Part shown: piece by piece, positions 18,933 through 27,480 of the stretch
How positions within the stretch are numbered: the first letter of the stretch is position 1
Layout: each line of letters starts with the position of its first letter
Assembly (NCBI RefSeq): GCF_016908375.1
Contig: NZ_JAFBDS010000001.1
Location: 529,142-593,141, forward strand
Direction of reading: 5' to 3'
From: Amphibacillus cookii
GTDB lineage: Bacteria; Bacillota; Bacilli; Bacillales; Amphibacillaceae
DNA length: 64,000 nucleotides
Program-made: the position numbers and the translations under genes
The notes under the pieces: model-generated
The model's database searches: none
Seen by the model: only the letters and a program-made list of their open reading frames with translations
Told to the model about the DNA's origin: nothing

Positions 18933-19116
18933 TGAGTCGTTGATTGTTAAAGCACCGCCGCATCTTTTTTGATGATTTTCTTGGTTTGTTATAAAGGTTT
19001 AGGTGTTAAGGAGTCTTTTTCATATATTATATCAATATCTTTAAAAGATAAAACACCCTCGGTTGAGAAAAGAACGATTAATTAGAGCGTTTTTCAGTAC
19101 GCACTAAATATAACTA

Positions 19117-19161
19117 TTGACTATCTATGAACATATGAATAAAATGATAATGTATTCATAT
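19117..19161 (+). promoter_or_regulatory. TetR promoter with overlapping palindromic operator
   Basis: -35 TTGACT at 19117-19122, 17-bp spacer, -10 TAAAAT at 19140-19145. The perfect inverted repeat ATATGAATA / TATTCATAT (19133-19141 and 19153-19161) straddles the -10, as expected for autorepression by the TetR protein. Confidence 0.65.
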
Positions 19162-19182
19162 AAATGGAATGAGGATTTAACC

Positions 19183-19803
19183 ATGTCACCTAGAGGCTTT
19201 TCAGAGCAAGAACGTGAGCGTATTGATCAGGCGTTAAAAAAGACGGGTCGTCATTTGTTTGAAACAGTGGGGATAAACAAGACAAGCATAAAAGATTTGA
19301 CTGATCAAACAGGCATCGCCCAAGGCTCATTTTATAAATTTTTCAGTTCAAAAGAGCATTTATATTTCAGTTTATTAGAGGAAGATGAACAAGCGATTCA
19401 TGACAAACTAGCAGATGAATTTGCTCGTACCCCCGTTATAAATCAACAGGCTTTCTGTACCCTCCTGAAAACGGGTATTGATTTAATCGAAGGATATCCA
19501 CTAGTCAAACAGATTCTGCTTACAGATCAATTCCAAGCGCTAGTAAGTCGTTTGCCAAGTGAAGTTTTAACCGAACACTTTCAAAAAGATTCTATGTTTT
19601 TTGCACGTGTATTTGAACAATGGAAAAATGACAATCTTATTGATAGACAACTAACGACGAACGTCATTGCAGCAGCGATGCGTTCAATTGTTATTCTGTT
19701 AGCGCATAAGCGAGAAATAGGCGAAGCTGTTTTTGATGAGGTATTAAATTTATTAATTGAAGGTTTAGCAAGTCGATTGTTTACCACAGATAACCGTTCG
19801 TAA
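19183..19803 (+). CDS. TetR-family transcriptional regulator
   Basis: 206 residues from the ATG at 19183 (ATGAGGA 8 bases upstream); starts further up lie inside the operator. The N-terminal helix-turn-helix reads TSIKDLTDQTGIAQGSFYKFFSSKEHLY, typical of TetR. The C-terminal all-helical ligand domain is not specific. It precedes a three-gene ABC exporter on the same strand and probably controls it together with itself. The last residues TTDNRS and the stop are supplied by an R1 repeat. Confidence 0.88.
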   Translation: MSPRGFSEQERERIDQALKKTGRHLFETVGINKTSIKDLTDQTGIAQGSFYKFFSSKEHLYFSLLEEDEQAIHDKLADEFARTPVINQQAFCTLLKTGIDLIEGYPLVKQILLTDQFQALVSRLPSEVLTEHFQKDSMFFARVFEQWKNDNLIDRQLTTNVIAAAMRSIVILLAHKREIGEAVFDEVLNLLIEGLASRLFTTDNRS

Positions 19804-19899
19804 ACCGCCCGCGATAAAATAGATACTAGAGAATCTATTTAGACGGGCACTAATTGGGAAAGGACGAAACGTCACCCTGCTGTGAAGTGTCGTTTTATA
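19780..19899 (+). repeat. R1 repeat, standard form overlapping the tetR end
   Basis: Starts TTTACCACAGATAACCG inside the TetR gene and ends TCGTTTTATA. The internal stem GCCCG..AAATAGAT / ATCTATTT..CGGGC is well paired though its sequence differs from other copies. Confidence 0.85.
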
Positions 19900-19922
19900 A
19901 ATAACGAAGGGATTGAAAAGGA

Positions 19923-20777
19923 ATGATACATGTTTGTGATTTGAGCTTTACTTATCCAAAGGCGAGCAAACCTTCATTGACAAATCTTAATTTTTCCGTT
20001 AACAAAGGAGAAATATTTGGTATTTTAGGTCCTTCGGGAGCTGGTAAAAGCACGCTGCAAAAGGTTCTATTGGGTGTGTTGCCGGGTTATAGTGGTACTG
20101 TTGAGGTGATGGGGCAGCATGCGAATCGGTTAACATCAGATTTCTATCAGCAACTTGGCGTATCATTTGAAGTGCCCAACTTTTATCAAAAGTTTACGGT
20201 CATTGAGAACTTGACGTTTTTTCGTTCCTTTTACCAAAACCATACGATTGACATAATAACCTTGCTCGAGGCGGTCAACCTCATTGAAGCTAAGGATCAA
20301 CGTGTTAGCAATCTCTCAAAGGGGATGAAAATGCGCCTAAATATTTGCCGGGCTTTTTTACATGATCCGGATCTTATTTTTTTAGATGAGCCAACTGCTG
20401 GCTTAGATCCTGTTAATACTAAAGATGTCATGACTTTGATTAAACAAAAGCAAGCAGAAGGAAAAACACTGATCATCAATACGCATAACATGCAAGTTGC
20501 TGAATATTTATGTGATCGAGTCGCTTTTATTGTAGATGGTGAAATAAAAGAGGTTGTTAAACCGAAAGTAGATCTTGATCAGACAAATGATAAATCTATC
20601 CGTATCACTTATCGGCAAGATCGAACACAAAAAACAAAAACATTCCCACTTAATAACCTAGGAGATAATCACGATTTTTTAGCGATTCTTAGTTTGAATA
20701 CGATTACTGCAATAGAAACAGAACAACAAAGTCTTGAGCAGTTATTTATTGAGGTGACAGGGAGGGGATTGGAATGA
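19923..20777 (+). CDS. ABC exporter ATP-binding protein
   Basis: 284-residue ATPase: Walker A GPSGAGKST near 38, signature LSKGMKMRL near 130, Walker B LIFLDEPTAGLD near 150, H-loop NTHNM. It has the C-terminal extension typical of drug- and multi-subunit ABC-2 exporters. Its stop overlaps the start of the first permease by 4 bases. Substrate unknown; TetR control and a two-permease layout suggest efflux of a toxic compound. Confidence 0.88.
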   Translation: MIHVCDLSFTYPKASKPSLTNLNFSVNKGEIFGILGPSGAGKSTLQKVLLGVLPGYSGTVEVMGQHANRLTSDFYQQLGVSFEVPNFYQKFTVIENLTFFRSFYQNHTIDIITLLEAVNLIEAKDQRVSNLSKGMKMRLNICRAFLHDPDLIFLDEPTAGLDPVNTKDVMTLIKQKQAEGKTLIINTHNMQVAEYLCDRVAFIVDGEIKEVVKPKVDLDQTNDKSIRITYRQDRTQKTKTFPLNNLGDNHDFLAILSLNTITAIETEQQSLEQLFIEVTGRGLE

Positions 20778-21496
20778 TTCATAAATTGCTTATCCAAGAT
20801 ATAAAATTTCAATTTAGGCACGGTTTTTACTATGCCTACCTTGTTGTGACACTCGTATATATTGGCCTTTTATTATTACTTCCCTATCCATTTAGAGTGC
20901 CACTTACGTTACTGGTTGTCTTTACTGATCCAGCAGCTTTGGGTTTCTTTTTTGTTGGCGCAATCCTATTGCTTGAACGCAACCAGCATTTATTAACCTA
21001 TATCTTTATTACACCCATTCGAATCAACGTGTTCCTTTTTTCAAAATTACTTTCACTTTTTCTCATTAGTCTATTAACAAGTGTCATCATTGTTATGGTA
21101 GTGACCGGTTCCACCACTTCTTATTTGCAATTAGTAAGTGTGTTGTTATTAACAAGCTGCTTTTTTACATTATGTGGTTTATTCTTAGCGGTAACCGCTC
21201 AAACGCTAAATCATTTTTTGTTTCAAGCGATTCTATTAATGATTGGTTTATATTTACCATTGTTCAGTTACTTTCAAATATGGGACCTATCATTCATGCA
21301 TGTGTTCCCTACATATTCAGCGGTATTTTTATTGCAAGGTGCTTTACAGGGAGGATGGCCATATTTGAATCAATCCTTCTTGATTCATACGAGTTTGCTA
21401 CTTGTTTGGAATATGGTTGCTTTTTTCTTAACTTCTCAGCGTTTCAAACGTCATATGTTACCGAACCAAGGTGATGGGAAGGAGCTATCTTTATGA
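20774..21496 (+). CDS. ABC-2 exporter permease, subunit 1
   Basis: 240 residues with about six hydrophobic helices (near 20-40, 50-66, 85-110, 120-140, 145-165 and 205-225). The short cytoplasmic N-terminus and the layout match ABC-2/fluoroquinolone-type exporter permeases. It overlaps both neighbours by 4 bases (ATGA type), so the three genes are translationally coupled. No specific substrate motif is visible. Confidence 0.78.
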   Translation: MIHKLLIQDIKFQFRHGFYYAYLVVTLVYIGLLLLLPYPFRVPLTLLVVFTDPAALGFFFVGAILLLERNQHLLTYIFITPIRINVFLFSKLLSLFLISLLTSVIIVMVVTGSTTSYLQLVSVLLLTSCFFTLCGLFLAVTAQTLNHFLFQAILLMIGLYLPLFSYFQIWDLSFMHVFPTYSAVFLLQGALQGGWPYLNQSFLIHTSLLLVWNMVAFFLTSQRFKRHMLPNQGDGKELSL

Positions 21497-22242
21497 AAAA
21501 ACAATGGGGTGAATTTGTAAAAGCAGATCTTAAAAATGTTTATCGTGATCCTATGCTTGGGCTCGTTTTGCTGATTCCGGTCTTTATGGATTTACTAGTT
21601 AGGTTTGGTTTGCCTTGGTTAGACTTACAATTACATGAATTTTTAACATTTTCGATACTTGATCATCTTCACTTTATTAAAACGATGGTAGTCGTGCTGA
21701 CCCCATTAATGATGGGAATGGTAATAGGTTTGCTATTACTTGATGAAAAAGACGATGGCATCTTAGATTATTTTGCCATCACCCCTTTTAAAAAATGGGG
21801 GTACCTTATTTATCGGATTACGATTCCGGCCTTACTAACCTTTGTCGTCACCCTTTTTCAAGCGATGTTTTTCTTTCATTCAAATGATGTGAATGGGCTG
21901 GGATTAGCTTTAGCGCTGATGTTAAGTTCGTTAATCGGCAGCTTAATTACAATGTATTTAGCTGTACTAGCTAAAAATAAAGTGGAGGGTATGGCCTATG
22001 CAAAACTTATTTCCATTTTCATGGCTGGACCGATCATTTGTTATATGATTGAATCGGTATGGACAATTTTTGCCTACATCTTACCATTCACATGGGTCTC
22101 CGCGTTGATTTATCAGATGACCAGTGGGATGACTGCAAATTTATTTTTAATTGAAAATAAGTTGCTCCTCTTTATTGGTGGCGGTTTAACAGGTGGACTT
22201 TGGCTACTCTTTTTCTATCAGAAACTAATGAAAACCGTTTAG
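21493..22242 (+). CDS. ABC-2 exporter permease, subunit 2
   Basis: 249 residues with about six helices. It differs from subunit 1, so the transporter is probably a heterodimer of permeases with an ATPase dimer. A charged loop DEKDDGILDYF lies after the second helix, a feature common in such permeases. It is the last gene before a terminator. Confidence 0.78.
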   Translation: MKKQWGEFVKADLKNVYRDPMLGLVLLIPVFMDLLVRFGLPWLDLQLHEFLTFSILDHLHFIKTMVVVLTPLMMGMVIGLLLLDEKDDGILDYFAITPFKKWGYLIYRITIPALLTFVVTLFQAMFFFHSNDVNGLGLALALMLSSLIGSLITMYLAVLAKNKVEGMAYAKLISIFMAGPIICYMIESVWTIFAYILPFTWVSALIYQMTSGMTANLFLIENKLLLFIGGGLTGGLWLLFFYQKLMKTV

Positions 22243-22246
22243 TTTT

Positions 22247-22276
22247 CAAAAAAAGGGTTGAATCCTTTTCTTTTTT
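22247..22276 (+). terminator. Terminator after the TetR-linked exporter
   Basis: Short stem AAAAAAGGGTT / AATCCTTTTC-type with a T-rich tail; modest strength. Confidence 0.55.
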
Positions 22277-22310
22277 CAGTCACAATAGATATGACAATTA
22301 AATTAAAAAG

Positions 22311-22406
22311 ATGTAGGGGGACTGGTGTTGCCGGTTGAGATAGTATCCATAGAAGATACTGACCCTTTGAACCTGATCTGGTTGAGACCAGCGTAGGGAA
22401 CATAGG
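22311..22406 (+). ncRNA. TPP riboswitch aptamer (THI box)
   Basis: Contains the diagnostic TPP elements in order: GGGGACTGGTG, GGTTGAGATAG (CTGAGA-type pyrimidine sensor), ACCCTTTGAACCTGATCTGG and ACCAGCGTAGGGAA. It lies 120 bases before a thiamine-precursor transporter operon. Confidence 0.95.
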
Positions 22407-22434
22407 TTAACACGATTATGATGTGATAATTTAT

Positions 22435-22463
22435 GCGCCTAGGCTTTGCTTAGGCGCTTTTCA
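22435..22463 (+). terminator. TPP riboswitch expression platform terminator
   Basis: GCGCCTA / TTAGGCGC hairpin followed by TTTTC, between the aptamer and thiY. TPP binding should favour termination. Confidence 0.8.
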
Positions 22464-22525
22464 ATTGTTTATCTTTGTCGTGATACGATTATGTTCCTCC
22501 CTACCAAAAAAGGAGGACTTTTTTT

Positions 22526-23494
22526 ATGAGAAAAATTTGGCTAGTGATGTTTTTACTTATCTTAGTTGGCTGTGAGCAAGCGCAAGAGACAGCTGCAAGT
22601 GCACAACTGTCTGTGATGCTTGATTGGACACCGAATACGAACCATACAGGGCTTTATGTTGCCCAAGAACAGGGCTACTTTGAAGCAGAAGGATTAGATG
22701 TTGAAATATTGCTCCCTGGACAAACGGGTGCCGACCAAGTGGTTGCTTCAGGGCAAGCTGATATTGGTATTGGGTCACAACAAGCGGTGACGTTGGCGCG
22801 TGCCCAAGATGTACCGATTGTATCTGTTGCAGCGATTATTCAACACAATACATCTGGCTTTGCTGCCCCTGTAGATCGATCGATAGCCTCACCAAGTGAT
22901 TTTGAAGGAAAGACGTATGGTGGATGGGGTGATCCCATTGAGGAAGCGATGTTGGATGCGTTGATGATGAGAGATCAAGCGGATATTGATCAAGTAGAGA
23001 TCATCAACATTGGACAAGCTGATTTCTTTACTGCAGTAGAGCGCGAAGTGGATTTTGCCTGGATTTACTACGGATGGACCGGAATTGAAGCTGAAGTGCG
23101 CGGCATTGATTTAGATATCTTATATTTAACCGATTATGCAGAAGAACTGGATTATTATACACCGGTCTTTTTCGCGAATGAAAAGTTAATTGATGAAGAT
23201 CCGGAAATGATAGAGAAATTTGTCGCAGCAGTTGCTAAAGGCTACCAAGATGCGATTCAAGATCCAGATCAAGCGGCTGGTATTTTACTTGATGCCGTCC
23301 CTGATTTGGATGAGGAACTTGTTTATGCTAGCCAAGCATGGTTGGCTGACTGGTATCAAGCAGAAGCTGATCAGTGGGGGATCCAACAATTAGAGGTATG
23401 GCAAAACTATGCGAATTGGTTAGATGATAATGGTTTAATCGAGCATAATCCAGATGTTAGTAAAGCTTTTACGAATCAATTTTTACCTGAGTAA
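22526..23494 (+). CDS. thiY: Thiamine-pyrimidine precursor binding lipoprotein (NMT1/ThiY family)
   Basis: 322-residue solute-binding lipoprotein with lipobox LVGC (Cys16). The mature part starts with the NMT1/THI5-like signature LDWTPNTNHTGLYVAQEQGYF, known for formylaminopyrimidine or HMP precursor binding. It is first in an operon with permease and ATPase and under a TPP riboswitch, so a thiamine salvage role is well supported. The ATG follows AAAAGGAGG. Confidence 0.92.
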   Translation: MRKIWLVMFLLILVGCEQAQETAASAQLSVMLDWTPNTNHTGLYVAQEQGYFEAEGLDVEILLPGQTGADQVVASGQADIGIGSQQAVTLARAQDVPIVSVAAIIQHNTSGFAAPVDRSIASPSDFEGKTYGGWGDPIEEAMLDALMMRDQADIDQVEIINIGQADFFTAVEREVDFAWIYYGWTGIEAEVRGIDLDILYLTDYAEELDYYTPVFFANEKLIDEDPEMIEKFVAAVAKGYQDAIQDPDQAAGILLDAVPDLDEELVYASQAWLADWYQAEADQWGIQQLEVWQNYANWLDDNGLIEHNPDVSKAFTNQFLPE

Positions 23495-23517
23495 TCAGAG
23501 TGTTAGGAGCTGAATTG

Positions 23518-24288
23518 ATGGGTTTATCAATAAAAAAATCATTAGCCCCATTCCTATTTATCATCATATTGCTTGTGATTTGGGAGCTTGCCACACGTAT
23601 GTTAGCTATTCCAACTTGGTTATTACCAGCGCCAAGTTTAATTAGTAAAGAAATGATCACAAGTTGGCCTACGTTTCAACAGCATTTCTTTGCAACGACA
23701 CAACTGGCGGTGATCGGCTTTATCATAGGGGTTAGCTTTGGCTTATTGCTTGCTCTTATGTTACACATGTTTCCCCGGATTAGGGCGACTATTTATCCGT
23801 TGTTAATCATGTCGCAAAACATTCCGATCATCGTATTAGCTCCACTACTTGTGATTTGGTTTGGGTTCGGTATTTTCCCGAAAATTTTAGTGATTATTTT
23901 GGTTTGTTTTTTCCCAATTGTGATTGCAACATTAGATGGATTAGCACAAACGCATCACGAGTTAATGCATTATATGCAGATGGCTGGTGCATCGAAGCAA
24001 CAGATTTTCTTTAAGTTAGAATTTCCCCACGCTTTAGCAGCTATATTTTCAGGAGTAAAGATTGCGGCGACATATAGTGTGATGGGAGCGGTAATCTCTG
24101 AATGGCTAGGTGCTAATCGCGGTATTGGTTTATATATGACGCTCGCACAATCCTCATTTCGAACAGATCGTGTCTTTGTAGCGATCGTATTTATTATGTT
24201 GTTATGCTTATGCTTTTTCACAATTATTTTAGCGATCGAGCACCTATTAGTGAAAGGGACAAAGAAAGGATCGGCAGAGTATGAGTAA
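23518..24288 (+). CDS. thiX: Thiamine-precursor ABC transporter permease
   Basis: 256 residues from the ATG at 23518 (TAGGAG 8 bases upstream), with six membrane helices and the EAA-type loop YMQMAGASKQQIFFKLEFPHALAA in the second half. It belongs to the SsuC/TauC/ThiX family. The stop overlaps the ATPase start by 8 bases. It works with the ThiY lipoprotein and the ThiZ ATPase. Confidence 0.88.
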   Translation: MGLSIKKSLAPFLFIIILLVIWELATRMLAIPTWLLPAPSLISKEMITSWPTFQQHFFATTQLAVIGFIIGVSFGLLLALMLHMFPRIRATIYPLLIMSQNIPIIVLAPLLVIWFGFGIFPKILVIILVCFFPIVIATLDGLAQTHHELMHYMQMAGASKQQIFFKLEFPHALAAIFSGVKIAATYSVMGAVISEWLGANRGIGLYMTLAQSSFRTDRVFVAIVFIMLLCLCFFTIILAIEHLLVKGTKKGSAEYE

Positions 24289-25018
24289 CTTAGTTATTAA
24301 ACAATTATCAAAATCATTTGGTTCCAAAATAGTACTTGATCAGCTTTGCTTTGATGTCAAATTAGGAGAATTTGTCTCGATTCTTGGACCGTCCGGAAGT
24401 GGTAAAAGCACTTTATTCCACCTTATCGGAGGACGCTATCTTCCAGATCAAGGAGATATCTTAATCGACAATAAGTCTATTGTTGGTCAAGCGGGGCAAA
24501 TGAGCTATATGCCACAAAGTCCCTCCCTGTTTCCTTGGCGCACGATAAGGGAAAATATCGTGTTAGGGGCAGAGTTAAAAGGCAAGCCTGATTTAGCCTT
24601 AGCAGAGCAAATGTTGAAGAAAGCGGGTTTAACTGAAGTAGCCGATGCCTATCCAAGCGCGCTTTCTGGTGGAATGAAACAACGGGCGGCTTTTATTCGC
24701 GCCTTGTTAAGTCCACAGGATTTACTTTGTTTGGATGAACCTTTCTCAGCACTAGATGAATTTACCCGATTAGATATGCAAAATTGGCTATTATCGATTT
24801 GGCAAACCTATCGGAAGTCTGTTTTATTTATTACTCATAGTATCGAAGAAGCCCTATATTTATCTGATCGCATTGTCATTTTAAGTACAAATCCTGCGCG
24901 AATAAAAGCTGTATTCGAACCGAAATTTGAAAGACCACGAGCGCCTGAGTTATTATTGACCGATGATTTTCTTGCTTGGAAACGTCGCGTTTACCAAACC
25001 ATTAAAGCAGATCATTAA
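24281..25018 (+). CDS. thiZ: Thiamine-precursor ABC transporter ATPase
   Basis: 245-residue ATPase of the SsuB/TauB/ThiZ group: Walker A GPSGSGKST near 37, Q-loop MPQSPSLFPWRT, signature LSGGMKQR near 128, Walker B LLCLDEPFSALD near 150 and ITHSIEEA. It completes the thiYXZ operon and is followed by a terminator. Confidence 0.88.
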   Translation: MSNLVIKQLSKSFGSKIVLDQLCFDVKLGEFVSILGPSGSGKSTLFHLIGGRYLPDQGDILIDNKSIVGQAGQMSYMPQSPSLFPWRTIRENIVLGAELKGKPDLALAEQMLKKAGLTEVADAYPSALSGGMKQRAAFIRALLSPQDLLCLDEPFSALDEFTRLDMQNWLLSIWQTYRKSVLFITHSIEEALYLSDRIVILSTNPARIKAVFEPKFERPRAPELLLTDDFLAWKRRVYQTIKADH

Positions 25019-25023
25019 CAAGC

Positions 25024-25051
25024 GAAGGCACTATTAGTGTCTTCTTTTTTT
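25024..25051 (+). terminator. Terminator after thiYXZ
   Basis: Stem GAAGGCACT / AGTGTCTTC with an ATT loop, then T7. Confidence 0.8.
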
Positions 25052-25071
25052 GGGCTTTTAGCGAATCATCC

Positions 25072-25096
25072 AATAAAACGACGACTTGATTAGCGA
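25072..25096 (-). repeat. R1 repeat fragment, minus orientation
   Basis: AATAAAACGACGACTTGATT resembles the reversed R1 3' end (GATAAAACGAAACTTCAATC). The rest is worn away. Confidence 0.35.
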
Positions 25097-25278
25097 AAAA
25101 GTAAGTAATGGAGATTGATTCGTTAGCATTCGCCACCATTCAAGTCAAAATCGACAAGATCTGATAGCGAATGGCCTACCAATCTTGCCCTTTTAATCAT
25201 ATGTATTAATGGGTAGTTAACGATATACTAGCTTCACCGCGGAATAACATGTCAGGTACCTGCTTTTAGGAGCACATG

Positions 25279-25764
25279 ATGGAGCGAGACTTTACCAAAC
25301 TATTAAACGATTTTGAACCGATGATCTTTCATCTTTTGAACAAGTATCAAGTGTGTGACCATGACGATGAATTTTATCAAGAATTAACCATCACATTATG
25401 GTTAGCCTCAATACACTATCAACCAGGAAAAACGAAATTCTCAACATATGTCTACAACAAGATGCGTTATCGCTTGTTGGACTTGTTTAGAAAACACCAC
25501 CGAACACAGCGACAAGACCAGAAAATCTATCATGAAACACAATCAAACGCTATTTATTATGAAAGCGGCTATGAGCATGATTATATTCTTCTTAACCAAA
25601 TTAAATCACGTTTAACAGCCAAGGAATGGACTTGGTTTCAAGGTGCAATTTTACAAGGTAAGACGTTAGTTCAAATTGGACAAGATAGCCATGTCACGGC
25701 GAATGCCGTTAAGCATTGGAAACGAAAAGCAGTGAAAAAAATCATTCCGATTATTACAAGTTAA
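25279..25764 (+). CDS. Small sigma-70-family RNA polymerase sigma factor
   Basis: 161 residues. The N-terminal part looks like sigma region 2 (DEFYQELTITLWLASIHYQPGKTKFSTYVYNKMRYRLLDLFRKHHR), with a DNA-binding helix-turn-helix of region 4 type at the end (GKTLVQIGQDSHVTANAVKHWKRKAVKKI). It resembles the short sigma factors of competence or ECF type. No anti-sigma gene is adjacent. The ATG at 25279 is better spaced from AGGAG than the one three bases before it. Regulon unknown. Confidence 0.75.
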   Translation: MERDFTKLLNDFEPMIFHLLNKYQVCDHDDEFYQELTITLWLASIHYQPGKTKFSTYVYNKMRYRLLDLFRKHHRTQRQDQKIYHETQSNAIYYESGYEHDYILLNQIKSRLTAKEWTWFQGAILQGKTLVQIGQDSHVTANAVKHWKRKAVKKIIPIITS

Positions 25765-25883
25765 AACAAGTGATCTGCAAAACCGTTTAAATTCTCCCTT
25801 TCACTTTTAAGCAGGAATGATGGTAAGGCAGTGTATCTTGGCAAAAACGTAATTGAACTAAAAAAAAGAGTGCAATGTTAGCA

Positions 25884-26044
25884 AAATAAAACGAACGTTC
25901 AATTAAGGGATGTTATCGTTCTTTTCTTAAAGGATTGGTCGTTAGGTGAATTAAGATGTTAGCGTCCGTTAGCTCCCACCCAAATAGAAGCGTTCTGTTC
26001 TCTATTTTGAGGTGGGCTTTTTACGGACGGCTATCTATGATAAA
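25884..26044 (-). repeat. R1 repeat, standard full-length copy, minus orientation
   Basis: Read on the minus strand it begins TTTATCATAGATAGCCGTCCG and ends GAACGTTCGTTTTATTTT. The internal stem CCCACC..AAATAG with CTATTTTGAGGTGGG and the ACGGACG/CGTCCGT pairing are intact. It is the only full copy in this orientation. Confidence 0.85.
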
Positions 26045-26177
26045 CAGTGATTGAATCAAACATGTTGTGAACATCATATTGAGGACTACTTATTGATTAA
26101 ATGATAGCATTAAAAATAACAGGTAGTGTATCTTTGATATTTTGGCCTTTATCCCTATTTTCCTTAATTATCTCATG

Positions 26178-26221
26178 CTATAAAATGTAAGAGGTATTGC
26201 AATCCTTCTTACATTTTATAG
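26178..26221 (+). promoter_or_regulatory. Perfect 15-bp inverted repeat before the lipoprotein operon
   Basis: CTATAAAATGTAAGA / TCTTACATTTTATAG with a 14-base spacer, ending about 10 bases before the RBS of the gene at 26243. The left arm contains a -10-like TATAAA. It could be an operator or a 5' leader stem. Confidence 0.6.
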
Positions 26222-26242
26222 ATAAAGCAATGGAGGTATTTT

Positions 26243-26953
26243 ATGAAACAAACGATTATAGGTCTTTTTTGTTTAATGTTATTAACAACTGGTCAGTTCA
26301 ATCAAGATGTCCGCCCCAAAGATATCGATCCAGAAGATTTACCAGACGTTCCCGCATTTCAAGACGAAGCGACCCGTGAATTTCTCGTATCGACTGAAGA
26401 AGTTGAGCCGGGTTTTTATTTAATGGAGTCTAGATTAGAAGGTTATCAGATGTTGTTTCCAGCAGGTGGTCGATATCTTCAAGATATTTCATCGATTAGG
26501 AATCAAGGGAATGTGGAAACTGTTACATTTGAGGATTTTGATGAGGAAATTGAAATTAAGATAAGCGGTCAAGTTAAATATCATAGAAATCAATCATATT
26601 TAGAGAATTCAGATTTATCTGATCCGGAATTCATGATAGATATAATAAGGGGAAGAAACGGTTATGAAGGTGATTTTGAGAAAAGAGAGAGAGCCGATAA
26701 GGTAATATATTATGGAGAAGAGCCTATCACCTTTGAAGAGGAGGGGCATATTTCAGAAGCTTACGGGTATGTTGGTTATATAGAATCTAATGAAAAAAAA
26801 TATTTGGCAATTGATTATAATTTCTTTATTTTATGTTTTAATGACAATGAAGAAATATGTTCGAAAGAGATAAATGCGAAACAAAAACAGATCGAGAAAA
26901 TGATCGATTCAATAACCTTTATTTATCAAGAGGAAGTTGATCGCGATGAGTAA
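26243..26953 (+). CDS. Exported protein, paralogue of the lipoprotein at 27481 (lipobox lost)
   Basis: 236 residues, family not recognised. After a hydrophobic leader (1-17) the mature start NQDVRPKDIDPEDLPDVP is identical to the copy at 27481. At the junction this copy reads LLTTGQFNQD where the other has LLGGCQMNQD, so the lipobox cysteine is absent and the protein may be secreted or poorly processed. The body is acidic with beta-rich stretches (GFYLMES, MLFPAGG) and ends EEVDRDE. The stop overlaps the next start by 8 bases. It is part of a tandem duplication. Confidence 0.75.
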   Translation: MKQTIIGLFCLMLLTTGQFNQDVRPKDIDPEDLPDVPAFQDEATREFLVSTEEVEPGFYLMESRLEGYQMLFPAGGRYLQDISSIRNQGNVETVTFEDFDEEIEIKISGQVKYHRNQSYLENSDLSDPEFMIDIIRGRNGYEGDFEKRERADKVIYYGEEPITFEEEGHISEAYGYVGYIESNEKKYLAIDYNFFILCFNDNEEICSKEINAKQKQIEKMIDSITFIYQEEVDRDE

Positions 26954-27329
26954 AGATCTTTTAGAAAATGAAATCGTTAAATTAAGAATCATTGAATTAG
27001 AATATACTTACCGGAATGCGTTTGATACGACTGATAAAGTTAAACTTGATCAAGCCAAGGCGGAGTTTGAAGCAGATGTACGTAGGATTTATCTTGAAGA
27101 AACACGGGAACACTTACCGGATCGTATTGAGATTTATCCGTCTAGTGAATTAATTAAATATAATGATGACGTATCTGAAACTATTCGCCAATCAGGTTAT
27201 GATGGCACGGCGATTTACTTATCTGATTCTGATAATCAGATCAATCAAGTCCATATAATTTCACAAGGCAGTGTCGGTCAGGAAGATTGGTTAGATCACT
27301 GTTTAAAGTATTGCTTATTTGGCTTATAG
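26946..27329 (+). pseudogene. Truncated copy of the large lipase-like protein
   Basis: 127 residues, about 90 percent identical to the first 118 residues of the protein at 28172 (both have SKDLLENEIVKLRIIELEYT and IISQGSV). It then departs at LDHCLKYCLFGL and stops. It is therefore the N-terminal fifth of the larger gene, cut by the duplication event. It may still be translated, as the ATG overlaps the upstream gene end just as in the intact copy. Confidence 0.75.
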
Positions 27330-27480
27330 ATTTATTGACCTGTTAAAAAAGACCTAGTTTTTAGTTGTCGCCTTCCAAATTTAGTCTTTATCCCTATGTA
27401 TCTGATGTGTTCGATAGTATAGAATATAAGAATCAATGTTAAGTGAAAGCTATATTTGCATAGATATACGGAGGGTCAAG

